This document shows positions 23,833 through 32,636 of a stretch of DNA of 48,594 bases, one piece after another. The notes beneath the pieces were generated by a model, which worked only from the letters and a program-made list of their open reading frames with translations, ran no database searches and was not told where the DNA came from. Position numbers and translations under genes: made by a program. This DNA is from CAZJHX01 sp964545715. Its GTDB lineage: Bacteria; Myxococcota_A; UBA9042; GCA-2863065. How positions within the stretch are numbered: the stretch's first letter is position 1; each line of letters begins with the position of its first letter. The stretch covers positions 1 through 48,594 of the forward strand of contig CAZJHX010000081.1 in NCBI GenBank assembly GCA_964545715.1, in the 5' to 3' direction.

Positions 23833-24975
23833 CTACCAGAAGCTCAGACCAAACAGAATCTGGTGTGTGTTGCCCAGGTTGATGCCGGTCGCCTCCGGCA
23901 TGAAGCGATAGCCCAGCGACATGCCGCCCATCCGGAGATCCGCGCCGATAGACATGCCCACGCTGTGCTCGACCCGCCGGTCGTCCAGCTCGCCGACCAT
24001 CACCGAGCAGTGGCTCGTCGCCGGGTTGCAGCCGGGCTGTCCCCACAGGACCGGACCGTCGTTGCGAAACGTGGTCAGGCCGTACTGACCGCCAACGACC
24101 AGGTCGAGATAGATCGGAATGGTGGAGCTGCCCGAGAGGAGCTGGCGATAACGCGCCTCCAGCCCGGCCCGAAACGTGCCGCTGCGCTCTCGGACCACGC
24201 CGTTCCCCGTGGTGGCGCCCGCCGGCAGAACGCGGTTTTTGGACTCATCGTTGAAGGCGCCGCCGATCGTGGTCACAAGCGACAGCCGATCCCACAGCGT
24301 CAGCCCAACGTCCATCTGCAGGAGCGCTGCCTCCTCCAAGCCACTGAGCTCCGCACCAAAACGAAAGCCCACCAGCGGCAGCAGCGAGGCACTGCGGCCC
24401 GGCGCTCCCGGCGCTCGCTCCAGCGCGTGGGTCAGGGTGTGCACCGACGTCCCGCCCGCGGTCATGCCCAGCGCCTTTCCATCCGGCGCCACGACCAGGC
24501 GCCCGACACCGGCCGGCCTGGGCAGCTTTGCCACGGCAAAGCGGCCGTCCATCACGGACACGATCGTCGTACTCGCCCAGCTCCACTCCTGGCCGCTGCG
24601 CATCAGCACATGCACCTTCATCCCGATCTCCGGCGCCACGGCCGACAGCGCCAGCGGGCGAGCCGTCGTCTCATGCTCCAGATGCAGCACGTACACGCCA
24701 TCGCGCTGACCACCGACGAGGCGCACGTCGTCCGCGTCGATCGTGGTCCCCTCGCCATGCCGTGGCGACACCGACAGGGTTCGGCCCGTCTCCAGACCCG
24801 GCGATGCCATCACCACGGTGCGCCGGTCACCGATCACCAAAGCGTTGATGTGCAGGTACGGCGCCGTCACCACGACCTCCGCCCCGGTCACCCGACTCGG
24901 CTCGGGCGGCTCCGCCCAGGCAGCGCACACCCCAACCGTCAGAAATACACCTATCCATACCGCTCGTGTCTTCAT
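23833..24975 (-). CDS. Outer-membrane barrel protein with inactive trypsin-like N-terminal half
   Basis: 380 residues from ATG 24975, preceded by GGAGG at 4 nt. Signal peptide to AWA (about residue 22). Residues about 30-190 have strand order reminiscent of a trypsin-like protease (INALVIGDRRTVVMASPG, GVYVLHLEHETTARPL, GRLVVAPDGKALGMTAGGT), but no His-Asp-Ser triad can be placed. Residues about 200-380 alternate amphipathic strands typical of an outer-membrane barrel and end in an aromatic residue after a strand (ILFGLSFW), the usual BAM signal. Probably an outer-membrane protein with a periplasmic pseudo-protease domain. The protease resemblance is tentative. Confidence 0.7.
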   Translation of the reverse strand: MKTRAVWIGVFLTVGVCAAWAEPPEPSRVTGAEVVVTAPYLHINALVIGDRRTVVMASPGLETGRTLSVSPRHGEGTTIDADDVRLVGGQRDGVYVLHLEHETTARPLALSAVAPEIGMKVHVLMRSGQEWSWASTTIVSVMDGRFAVAKLPRPAGVGRLVVAPDGKALGMTAGGTSVHTLTHALERAPGAPGRSASLLPLVGFRFGAELSGLEEAALLQMDVGLTLWDRLSLVTTIGGAFNDESKNRVLPAGATTGNGVVRERSGTFRAGLEARYRQLLSGSSTIPIYLDLVVGGQYGLTTFRNDGPVLWGQPGCNPATSHCSVMVGELDDRRVEHSVGMSIGADLRMGGMSLGYRFMPEATGINLGNTHQILFGLSFW

Positions 24976-25099
24976 GTCGCCTCCACGCGTCATCAACTGG
25001 AACCACGAACGGATGGGGCCCCGATCCGCTTACAGGCGCTTTCGACGGCACGGGCCCGCGATTATTCGCGAACTGCTCAAATTCGGTACACTGCACGGC

Positions 25100-25801
25100 A
25101 TGTCATCCCACCACCGCATCGCGCGCCTGCTCTGTGTGCCGCTGGCGTTCTGCCTGCTCGGCTCAGAATGCGAGGGCAACCAGCGCTGTCCCAAGGTGAC
25201 GTCGACTCTGTTGGACGCCTCCGTGGCCGAGTTCGCCTGGACCATCGACGGCGCATCCCACGAGTCAAGCCTGGCGGCCGGCGCGCCGATCGCGTGCACC
25301 GCCCAGGGTCAGTTCGACTTCAAAGGCAGCACCGGCACCTCCGCCGATCAGGAGCTCACGACCACCTTTGTGTTGCACTGCGGCGACGCGGCGGGCGCGG
25401 ACTGGGTCCACTGGAGCCTGCGCGTACAGGACCTGCGAGACGCACCGCTGGGGGAGATCGCCGCGGAGGACATCACGGTCGACCGACTCACCGCGGACTA
25501 TCCGGACACGTGCCCGGCCGGCGAGAGCTGCCCGATCTGTCGCGGACGCCCCGAGCTGACGCCGGTGCTGACCGTCGTGCAGGCCGCCGGCGAATCGGCG
25601 CCCTACCCCGAGCTGCTGAGCAACCACTTCAAGCACACGTTCGAGGTCCGACTGGTCGCCGCGGAGCCGACCGCCGGGCGCCGAGGCTACGAGCCTGACT
25701 CCCCCCTGTGCGAGCGCGTGCTGGACAGCTTCTCCGTACAGACGACCGTCACGCTGACAAGACAAACCTTGAGCTTCGACCCAGACGGGTCCTGCCAGTA
25801 G
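25100..25801 (+). CDS. Exported protein, function unknown
   Basis: 233 residues from ATG 25100; the open frame extends upstream over the neighbour's 5' end but without coding character. The N-terminal segment MSSHHRIARLLCVPLAFCLLG followed by SECEGNQRC is a signal peptide; no standard lipobox is present. The mature part has several Cys (CTAQGQFDFKG, LHCGDAAG, CPAGESCPICRG) and ends with a beta strand. No domain recognised. ATG is preceded by TACACT 7 nt upstream and no ribosome site. The next gene follows after 16 bp, so co-transcription is likely, although the FHA gene has its own TATACT element in the gap. Confidence 0.7.
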   Translation: MSSHHRIARLLCVPLAFCLLGSECEGNQRCPKVTSTLLDASVAEFAWTIDGASHESSLAAGAPIACTAQGQFDFKGSTGTSADQELTTTFVLHCGDAAGADWVHWSLRVQDLRDAPLGEIAAEDITVDRLTADYPDTCPAGESCPICRGRPELTPVLTVVQAAGESAPYPELLSNHFKHTFEVRLVAAEPTAGRRGYEPDSPLCERVLDSFSVQTTVTLTRQTLSFDPDGSCQ

Positions 25802-25817
25802 GGCGTATACTCAACCG

Positions 25818-26771
25818 ATGCCGACTGGAATTCTGGTCATTCGTGAGGGCTTTCGCCGCGGGCTGTCCTATCGTGTGGGCGAGCGCAGCCTGACGCTCGG
25901 ACGCTCCGACGAAAACGAAGTGCAGCTGATCGACGACTCGATCTCACGGCGCCACGCGCTGGTGTGCTGGGAGGGCTTCGGCTACCGCATCGCCGATCTG
26001 CAGAGCAAAAACGGCGTGTTCGTCAACAACGTGCGCATCCGCGAGGTCATGCTGCGTGAGGGCGACCTGATCCGGCTGGGCACGACCACCATCGAGATGC
26101 TCAAGGACCCGGGCCCGGTGTACGACGGCACCCAGGACCAGAAGATCACGGACCGCCTGATCGTGGAGCCCCCGACCAACACCTTTGAGCTCAACGTGGC
26201 CGAGTTTCTGGCCAACGCCGGTCCCGAGGCCGAGCCGTCGCAGGCCCCAGCGCCCGAGCCTGAGCCCAAAGCTGCGCCCGCGCCTGCGCCTGCCGTCATC
26301 GCCCCGGATGAGGCGCTGCCGGCGCCGTCACCGACCATGCAATGCATTCACGACCTGAACCTGGCCGCCGCCCGCGGCGCCTCCCCGCAGCAGCTGCTCG
26401 AGCTGACCTCCAAGGCGGTTCGCGACGTCTTGCAGGCCGACCGCTTCGTCCTGTTTCGGCTGGAGAGCGACGGCCGCGCAAGCCGGCGGATCGTGGTGGT
26501 CAAAGAAGACCTGACCGAGGCCGTAAAAGCCGTGAAGCCGCACAAGAAAGCCGTGGCGCTGGCGCTCAAGCGGCGCCGCCCGGTCCATCTCACCGACCTG
26601 CCGGACGGCGGAATCCGCTCGTTGTCCGTCGTGCCGATCGCACAAAGCGACAAGCGCACGGTGGGCGCCCTCTACGCCGACAGCGTTCGCGAGGGCGGCG
26701 CCAACATCAGCGACGACGACCACGACGTGCTGTTGATGATCGCCTTTGTTCTGAGAAACGCGATCAAGTAG
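25818..26771 (+). CDS. FHA-GAF signalling protein
   Basis: 317 residues. FHA domain about 5-95 with the phospho-Thr-binding pattern G-R-S (LTLGRSDEN), S-x-x-H (SISRRHALV) and N-G (KNGVFVNN). Ala/Pro/Glu linker about 135-170. GAF domain about 175-317 (ELTSKAVRDVLQADRFVLF, LSVVPIAQSDKRTVGALYADS, ISDDDHDVLLMIAFVLRNAI). FHA-GAF proteins in myxobacteria usually act with Ser/Thr kinases and sigma-54 activators. Here no AAA+ or output domain follows, so it probably works as a partner. The nearest kinase in the window is at 7946-9808; no functional link is shown. ATG 25818 is 6 nt after TATACT (25806-25811). Confidence 0.92.
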   Translation: MPTGILVIREGFRRGLSYRVGERSLTLGRSDENEVQLIDDSISRRHALVCWEGFGYRIADLQSKNGVFVNNVRIREVMLREGDLIRLGTTTIEMLKDPGPVYDGTQDQKITDRLIVEPPTNTFELNVAEFLANAGPEAEPSQAPAPEPEPKAAPAPAPAVIAPDEALPAPSPTMQCIHDLNLAAARGASPQQLLELTSKAVRDVLQADRFVLFRLESDGRASRRIVVVKEDLTEAVKAVKPHKKAVALALKRRRPVHLTDLPDGGIRSLSVVPIAQSDKRTVGALYADSVREGGANISDDDHDVLLMIAFVLRNAIK

Positions 26772-26780
26772 GACATCTAG

Positions 26781-27374
26781 CTACTCACACGCGGGGCCCG
26801 TGAGGAGACACTGCGTCAACCCGTCTGCGCACCCATCGATGTCCTGCGCAGTCAGCAGACAGCCCTTGAACGTCTGCACGCACATGCCGCCGTCATCGGC
26901 CAGGCAGCTGCTCAGCTTCACGGCGCAGATCGCCTCGTAGGTGCCGTCGATCAGGCATTGATCGTAGTCGTCCACACACTGTACGGAGGCGGAGTCACAC
27001 GGGTCATCGGTCCGCGGCTCGGGCTCGGGCTCGGGCTCATGCGGCGACTCAGGCGGCTCTGGTGGCGCGGAAGGCTCGGGCGCCGTCCGCGACTCTTCGG
27101 GGGCTGTCGGCGTCGGGGGCGGCGCGCAGTCGTCCAACTCAGCCAGGCACGGCTCGGCTTCGTTGCGCGTCAGGCAGTCCAGATATTGGTCCTCGCACTC
27201 AGGCGGCACCTCCTGCGGCACATTACCCACGTTGATCGGCGGGGCCGGCGGCTCATACGCGGGCGACGCATCCGCCGACAGGTCCTCAGCCGAGCCCTGG
27301 TCGGCGGCGCCGCAGCCCAGGTGAAGAGTAGACAACAGGGCAAAAACCGACAGCAGCGAGATCGCTGAGCGCAT
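26781..27374 (-). CDS. Cys-rich lipoprotein
   Basis: 197 residues. Lipoprotein signal MRSAISLLSVFALLSTLHLGC. A first Cys cluster (CEDQYLDCLTRNEAEPCLAELDDC, shown here in two parts of at most 20 residues: CEDQYLDCLTRNEAEPC and LAELDDC), a Pro/Glu linker, and a second helical Cys-rich part (CVDDYDQCLIDGTYEAIC, CAVKLSSCLADDGGMC). The spacing C-x6-C-x8-C recalls the Cys tail of the FG-GAP protein at 29049 and the lipoprotein at 6942, pointing to a shared extracellular disulphide module. A GGAGGTAC lies about 8 nt before the ATG. Function unknown. Confidence 0.8.
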   Translation of the reverse strand: MRSAISLLSVFALLSTLHLGCGAADQGSAEDLSADASPAYEPPAPPINVGNVPQEVPPECEDQYLDCLTRNEAEPCLAELDDCAPPPTPTAPEESRTAPEPSAPPEPPESPHEPEPEPEPRTDDPCDSASVQCVDDYDQCLIDGTYEAICAVKLSSCLADDGGMCVQTFKGCLLTAQDIDGCADGLTQCLLTGPACE

Positions 27375-27450
27375 GAGCGGGTACCTCCAGGGTTGGTCGA
27401 GCTACCCTTGGGACACGCGGCGCGCCGAGATCGCGCAAGCCTGCCTTGCT

Positions 27451-29028
27451 TTATTGCCCCTCACCGCGGCGCAGCGTCACGAAGCGGTCCGCTGTCTGCG
27501 CGCCAAACTGCTCCGCGGTGCCATCGGGCCAGGTCACCGTCACCGTGTCCACGGACGGGAAGTCGCCCAGGCCAAAGTGCACCCAATGCGTGGACGAGCC
27601 ACCGTACCCGGGCGTGCCCATCACCCAGCGCTTCAACCGCACCGGGCCGATCCCCACCTCCACAATCGCCCCCACCGCCGGCGATAGGGCCGGGTCGATC
27701 GGGCGCAGCTGCAGCCAGTGTCCATCGGCAAAGTCGTTGCGCAGCAGGCTGGGCACCCCGTACTCGTTGAGTACGAGCACGTCGATGTCCCCGTCGTGGT
27801 CGATGTCGGCGAAGGCGGCCGCGTTGCTGCCCTCCTCCACCGTCAGCGCGGTTCCGGCAGGCGGCGTCACGGGCGAGAAGTTGCCCGCCCCATCGTTCAA
27901 AAACAGCTGGTTGGGCTCCGCCGCGGTGCCCGTCTCGATGCGCTCGCCGTTGGCGATGAACAGGTCCTCGTCGCCGTCATTGTCAAAGTCGTAGAAGGCG
28001 TTGCCCCAGCCGACATAGTCGCCGGTGCTGCCCAAGCCACGATCCTGCGTCGCGTAACGGTACTGCCCGGGCGCCGTCTGCTCGTACAGCTTGCTGCCGT
28101 AGTCGGGGCTGTGGTCGGTCACAAAGAGGTCCAGGTCCCCGTCCTGGTCGATATCGGACACGGAGTAGCCCATAGCCGACGTGGACGACTTCTCGATGTC
28201 GGCCTCCAGGATGCCTGTGGAGTCGCTCACGTCGGTGAACGAGCCGTCTGCGCCGGTCTGGTAGTAGACGTCCGGGACCTGATGCTGCGTCCCAATGAGC
28301 AGATCCACACGCCCGTCCGCGTTCAGATCCACCGCCCCAGCGCACAGCACGTTGACGGTGCGGTCCAGGCCGACGTCTACAGCGACATCCACGTATTTTC
28401 CGTCGACCCAGCGCATGAAGACGTCGGGTGCCGGCACCTCCTCGGTGGGTCCGGGCCCCGGCGCCGGACCCGCGTTGTGATCGTGCTCGCCCTCATGCGC
28501 CTCGACCTCGATCGACCGCCCAAGAAACAGGTCGAACCGTCCCGAGCCATCGAAGTCCGCAAACGTGACGGCCGCCGACAGCGTGCCCGTGTTCACGTGG
28601 CGCAGGATGTCGGGCCGCGGCGTCACAGTGCCGTCGCCGACGCTCTCGTGCAGCTGAACCAGGCCGACCTCGACCAGGAGCAGGTCGTCGCGGCCGTCAC
28701 CCGTCAGATCCAGCGCATACGCATACAGCGCGCTGCCGGCCTCGGTGGGCACCAGCTGGCCGGTCTCAAACGAGCCGTCCCCGCGGTTGAGATACACCTG
28801 GAAACCAGGCTCGATCGGCAGCACCAGATCGTCGAAGCCATCCTCGTTCAGATCGACAAAGCCGCCTCCGTGCACCAGCGCTTCGGTCTCCAGCCCGGCC
28901 CAGTCGGCCACGTCGGTGAAGTACTCGGCGGGCGCCTGTGCGGGCGGCGGCACCAGCGTGATGTCGTCGTCGTCGGGCGCGTCCGAGCAGGCGCAGACAC
29001 ACACCACAAACACGGGCAGCAGTCGCAT
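27451..29028 (-). CDS. FG-GAP/VCBS repeat lipoprotein with ASPIC/UnbV C-terminus
   Basis: 525 residues from ATG 29028, giving MRLLPVFVVCVCAC with a lipobox-like VCAC; the open frame upstream overlaps the preceding gene and is not coding. At least six FG-GAP-type calcium loops are visible (DLNEDGFDDLVL, DLTGDGRDDLLL, DFDGSGRFDLFL, DLNADGRVDLLI, DIDQDGDLDLFV, DIDHDGDIDVLV), as in integrin-like seven-bladed propellers. The last 85 residues match ASPIC/UnbV (HFGLGDFPSVDTVTVTWPDG). It lies 20 bp downstream of a larger protein of the same architecture, so the two form an operon. Role likely surface binding or carbohydrate contact; not proven. Confidence 0.9.
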   Translation of the reverse strand: MRLLPVFVVCVCACSDAPDDDDITLVPPPAQAPAEYFTDVADWAGLETEALVHGGGFVDLNEDGFDDLVLPIEPGFQVYLNRGDGSFETGQLVPTEAGSALYAYALDLTGDGRDDLLLVEVGLVQLHESVGDGTVTPRPDILRHVNTGTLSAAVTFADFDGSGRFDLFLGRSIEVEAHEGEHDHNAGPAPGPGPTEEVPAPDVFMRWVDGKYVDVAVDVGLDRTVNVLCAGAVDLNADGRVDLLIGTQHQVPDVYYQTGADGSFTDVSDSTGILEADIEKSSTSAMGYSVSDIDQDGDLDLFVTDHSPDYGSKLYEQTAPGQYRYATQDRGLGSTGDYVGWGNAFYDFDNDGDEDLFIANGERIETGTAAEPNQLFLNDGAGNFSPVTPPAGTALTVEEGSNAAAFADIDHDGDIDVLVLNEYGVPSLLRNDFADGHWLQLRPIDPALSPAVGAIVEVGIGPVRLKRWVMGTPGYGGSSTHWVHFGLGDFPSVDTVTVTWPDGTAEQFGAQTADRFVTLRRGEGQ

Positions 29029-29048
29029 GGTCGCTGAGTCTATCCGAA

Positions 29049-30935
29049 TCACGGGGCGCAGGCGTGGATCGGATCGGCGCTGCACTCCGCCGCCATGAGG
29101 CACTGCGTCCTCGCCACAGAAAAGGGCCGGTCCACACACAGCGTCCCACACGGCTCGCTGTCGGGGATGCCGCCATAGTCGGTCCAGCCGCACGCAGCCA
29201 GCTTCTCGCACAGCGCCGAGCAGGCCGCGATGTCGGCCAGCAGCACGTCTGAGAGGCATCCCTGGACCGCGGGCACATCGTCACACGCGCCCGGCGGCAC
29301 ACACGGCGCATCGGAGCGCTGAACCGTAAACGCGCCGGCCTCAACGCCCAGAAAGACCTGAGTCGCGCCCCCCGGCCAGACCACGCGCACCCAGTCCGGC
29401 GCCGTCGCGCCTCCAAGCCCGAAATGCAATGTGTAGCTGTGCGCCGACAGAAAGCTCGTACCCGCCGTCACCATGCCGATCGCCTGACGGCCGCCGACCG
29501 AGACGGTCACGACCGCCCCGACCGCCCGAGCGTTGGGCGCCGGCTGAGCCAGGGTCAGCGCCAGCCAGTGATTGTCGCCGCCCGAGTCGTTGCGCAGCAG
29601 CATGGGCCCCGCCGGCAATCCCTCACCCAGCGCGGTATCGTACTGCGATGGCAGCGTCTCGGTCAGGCCCAGCAGCACGTCCTGATCGCCGTCCCCATCG
29701 ATATCGGCCACGGCCAGCCCGTAGCCGTGCATGGGCTCGGTAAACAGGTCGTTGACCTCGTCGCCCACGTCGATGATCGAGTCGGCGATCCGCCCGCTGC
29801 GATTCTCGTAGAAGCTGGCGCCACCGATGGACACCGCATCCGACGAGTGCCCGATCGGCGCGTCAAACGCCGACACGGTCATGACGTCCTGGTCGCCGTC
29901 CAGGTCCACGTCAAACGCCGCCACGCCCCAGCCGCTGCGCGCGACGGACGTGTCCCTCACGCCGTCGAAGGCCGTGGTGTAGCTGTTGACCAGCGGCCCA
30001 CCGAACGTGGCGGAGTACACCAGGTCGCGGCCGAAGTTCGTCGAGTACAGCTCCGGGCACCCGTCGCCGTCCAGGTCCCCGATCGCGGTGCCCATCGCCC
30101 CCGTCTCGCCCTGCAGGTCCAGCCGCTTGTGACTGACGTCGCTAAACACCCCGCTGCCCTCGTTGCGACACAGTGTGTCTCCTCTAAAGTCGTTGGTCAG
30201 AAACATATCCAGGCGGCCATCCCGATCAAAGTCGAGCAGCTGCGCACCCCAGCCCTCGCCGTCGTCCGCCCCGGTGCACCCGATGGTGGACGTCATGTCC
30301 TCAAAGGTGCCGTCGCCCTTATTGCGCCAGAAGCGATTGGCGCTGCCGTTGAATCCCAGCTGCGTCTGGTGGTCCGGTACGGGTCGGGGTCCCCCCATCA
30401 CGATCAGGTCAAGGTCGCCGTCCTCGTCCAGATCGCCGAACGTGGCGCCCTGCCAGTAGCCCTCGGCGGTCAGCCCCGCGGCGGAGGTCACGTTCGTCAA
30501 CGCGCCATCCTCGGCGCGGTACAGCGCGACTGACAACGGCTCCGGAATGGCCGCCTCGTCCTCGAGGCTGGACCGGGTGACAAGCAGGTCCAGGTCCCCG
30601 TCGTCGTCCACGTCCGCCCACACCACGGCGTTGGCGTTTGTCGGCCCTGCGCTCAGCCGTTGGTCCGGCGTGAACACGCCACCCTCGTTTTGCAGCAGCA
30701 ACACCCCGTCGCGATGGGCGGCGGTGATGTCCACATCGCCGTCGTCGTCGTAGTCGACCAGCGCCACACCGCGACACCGCAGCGAGGCGGTCACAAGCGG
30801 AACTTCTGTAAGCCGAACGGCGCTCGGCGCCCCCAGGATCTCGGCCCATGGGGTAGCCAGGACCGGATCGTTGCCGCAGCCGCCCGCGCCACACGCGAGC
30901 AGCAGAACGCACAGCGCTGACCGGGCGAGCCTCAT
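29049..30935 (-). CDS. FG-GAP/VCBS repeat lipoprotein with ASPIC/UnbV domain and Cys tail
   Basis: 628 residues. Signal with lipobox GAGGC (MRLARSALCVLLLACGAGGC). Calcium loops DYDDDGDVDITA, DVDDDGDLDLLV, DLDEDGDLDLIV, DFDRDGRLDMFL, DLDGDGCPELYS, DVDLDGDQDVMT, DIDGDGDQDVLL make a full propeller. ASPIC/UnbV about 455-540 (HFGLGGATAPDWVRVVWPGG). Unlike its downstream partner it has an extra 80-residue C-terminal Cys-rich tail (CEKLAACGW, CGTLCVDRPF, CLMAAEC). A TATGAT element lies 8 nt before ATG 30935. The pair probably arose by tandem duplication and then diverged. Confidence 0.9.
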   Translation of the reverse strand: MRLARSALCVLLLACGAGGCGNDPVLATPWAEILGAPSAVRLTEVPLVTASLRCRGVALVDYDDDGDVDITAAHRDGVLLLQNEGGVFTPDQRLSAGPTNANAVVWADVDDDGDLDLLVTRSSLEDEAAIPEPLSVALYRAEDGALTNVTSAAGLTAEGYWQGATFGDLDEDGDLDLIVMGGPRPVPDHQTQLGFNGSANRFWRNKGDGTFEDMTSTIGCTGADDGEGWGAQLLDFDRDGRLDMFLTNDFRGDTLCRNEGSGVFSDVSHKRLDLQGETGAMGTAIGDLDGDGCPELYSTNFGRDLVYSATFGGPLVNSYTTAFDGVRDTSVARSGWGVAAFDVDLDGDQDVMTVSAFDAPIGHSSDAVSIGGASFYENRSGRIADSIIDVGDEVNDLFTEPMHGYGLAVADIDGDGDQDVLLGLTETLPSQYDTALGEGLPAGPMLLRNDSGGDNHWLALTLAQPAPNARAVGAVVTVSVGGRQAIGMVTAGTSFLSAHSYTLHFGLGGATAPDWVRVVWPGGATQVFLGVEAGAFTVQRSDAPCVPPGACDDVPAVQGCLSDVLLADIAACSALCEKLAACGWTDYGGIPDSEPCGTLCVDRPFSVARTQCLMAAECSADPIHACAP

Positions 30936-31026
30936 CGAGGCGAATCATACCCTTTTCTGGTGGTGCCCCGCTTGGGGTTGCGGCCGCTTACTGTACCGAC
31001 CCACCTGGCACTGGTAGCGTCTAATC

Positions 31027-31944
31027 ATGACTCCCTGCGCTGTGCTCATGTTCCTGGCGACCACAGCGGTCGCCGCCCCACCCGAGGAGCCGCCCGTGGC
31101 CTTTGACAAGTCCGCCGCCCCATCTGTCGACCGAAGCCGTGTCCCCGCCAAAGTGCGCCCGCTACTGCCCAAGCGCGGGGTGTACGCCGCCGGCGGCGGG
31201 CTGATGTCCTCCTCCTGGCGCGCCGTGCTGGACTTGGAGACCGGGGTCCTGAAGCTGTCGGAGAACGCATCGCAGAACAGCAAATCGTTCGGCCTGATGT
31301 CCGTGACGACCACCGTGATGCTGTCAGCCGAGACCAGCAAAGAGGTGGTCGGCCTCGCCAACAAAGTCTGGAAGGGCAAGCACGGCCTGCCGAACCACCC
31401 GATCGCCGACTACGGCGAGCTGATCGTGCTCGCCGACGACAAGGACTGCTTTGTGCTGGACGGCTACGGCCCGTTTGGCGCAGGAGCGGCCAAGGCGCTC
31501 ATCGATCGGCTGCGCGCGCTGGCGACCATCTCGGGGCCGTTCGACAAGGTATCGCTGCTGGACGTCCAGGGCCTCTTCGGCGGCCGCAACGTCTACGTGT
31601 CGGCAGACGGCGTCGTCATCGTCCAATCCGTCGACCGGGGCATGTATGAGCGCCGGTTCAAGGGCAGGTTGAAGCCCGAGCAGCTGCTCGAGCTGTCCAC
31701 GGCGCTCACAAGGAGCGGGTTCTTTACGCTGCAGATCCCCGACCGCCTCGGCGTGCCGGACGAGGCCCGCCCGACCATCACCGTCACGCTGAAGAGCGGC
31801 GCATCGCGGTCAGTGGCGCGCTGGGCCAACGACAAGAACGCCGCCTTTGACGTCGTCTACGGGCTGCTGAAGCGCTTTGAAAAGCAGCACTCCTCAGGCT
31901 CGCCAGCGCGCACCGGCCGCTACAACCACGACTGGCGACCGTGA
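31027..31944 (+). CDS. Exported protein with two similar beta-alpha modules (DUF6438-like)
   Basis: 305 residues. Signal peptide MTPCAVLMFLATTAVAA. Two successive halves share the same order of elements. Half 1: strand (AVLDLETGVLKLSE), helix (SAETSKEVVGLANKVWK), strand (ELIVLADDKDCFVLDG), helix (AGAAKALIDRLRAL). Half 2: strand (VYVSADGVVIVQ), helix (LKPEQLLELSTALTRSGFF), strand (TITVTLKSGASRSVARW), helix (AAFDVVYGLLKRF). The second half resembles DUF6438. Function unknown. The next gene starts within its stop (GTGA overlap at 31941-31944), so the two are translationally coupled. Confidence 0.7.
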   Translation: MTPCAVLMFLATTAVAAPPEEPPVAFDKSAAPSVDRSRVPAKVRPLLPKRGVYAAGGGLMSSSWRAVLDLETGVLKLSENASQNSKSFGLMSVTTTVMLSAETSKEVVGLANKVWKGKHGLPNHPIADYGELIVLADDKDCFVLDGYGPFGAGAAKALIDRLRALATISGPFDKVSLLDVQGLFGGRNVYVSADGVVIVQSVDRGMYERRFKGRLKPEQLLELSTALTRSGFFTLQIPDRLGVPDEARPTITVTLKSGASRSVARWANDKNAAFDVVYGLLKRFEKQHSSGSPARTGRYNHDWRP

Positions 31945-32516
31945 GCGCGCTCCTCCTCACAGCGGCGCTGCTCCTCGGCGCCGAGCCGCCGGCCGACCAC
32001 GACATGGAGGTCGACACGTCACCGGACCGCCATCTGGGCCCCGCGCGGGACATCAGCGTTCTGGCGTTTCCCATGGAGGCCCTGATGCACGCGACCTCCG
32101 GCTCTCCGCAGCTTGCGGTTGAGGTTCGCGTAGACGTGGGGCACGGCGTGGCGTTGGGTGTCCGCCCGATCGGCGTCTGGTATCTGCCGTCTCGCGACCA
32201 CAAGGTCCACGGCGGCGGGATCGGCGGCGCCTTGACCCTTCATTGGTACACCCGACGCGCCCTCAGCGGCCCGTACCTGGGGCTGGTGGCGGGCGACGTA
32301 GAGGCCTTTCTGGACGGTGAGCGTGGCCGCATTGTCGGGGCCAGCACGATCTTCGGATATGCGCTGTCCTACGACTCCGGCGCGCTAATTCACGTCGGCG
32401 TCGGGCTCGGCTACTGGCACAAAATGGGCGTGGTCGACAACGGCATTCAGTGGCCTGAGCTGCTGTCATTTCGTGTCGCCACCGGCTGGGGCTTCGGCAC
32501 GCCCGAGTACGAATGA
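31941..32516 (+). CDS. Small outer-membrane barrel protein
   Basis: 191 residues from GTG 31941, overlapping the previous stop by 4 bp. Short signal MSALLLTAALLLGAEPPA. The rest alternates hydrophobic and polar residues in strands with Gly/aromatic turns (VRVDVGHGVALGVRPIGVWYLP, shown as VRVDVGHGVALGVRPIG; LTLHWYTRRALSGPYLGLV; TIFGYALSYDSGALIHVG; GLGYWHKMG), typical of an 8-stranded outer-membrane barrel such as DUF3575-type proteins. It ends FRVATGWGFGTPEYE, so the terminal aromatic is not the last residue. Probably works with the exported protein encoded just upstream. Confidence 0.7.
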   Translation: MSALLLTAALLLGAEPPADHDMEVDTSPDRHLGPARDISVLAFPMEALMHATSGSPQLAVEVRVDVGHGVALGVRPIGVWYLPSRDHKVHGGGIGGALTLHWYTRRALSGPYLGLVAGDVEAFLDGERGRIVGASTIFGYALSYDSGALIHVGVGLGYWHKMGVVDNGIQWPELLSFRVATGWGFGTPEYE

Positions 32517-32636
32517 GCCGCAGTATGTGCACCAACAGACAGAGTCACTGAGGACACCCCCTCCGAAAAAGATCGCACTTTCTACCGCGAAACCAGGCCG
32601 AAGGCTGCCTCCTTCAGCACGGCGTTGCTGAGAAAC

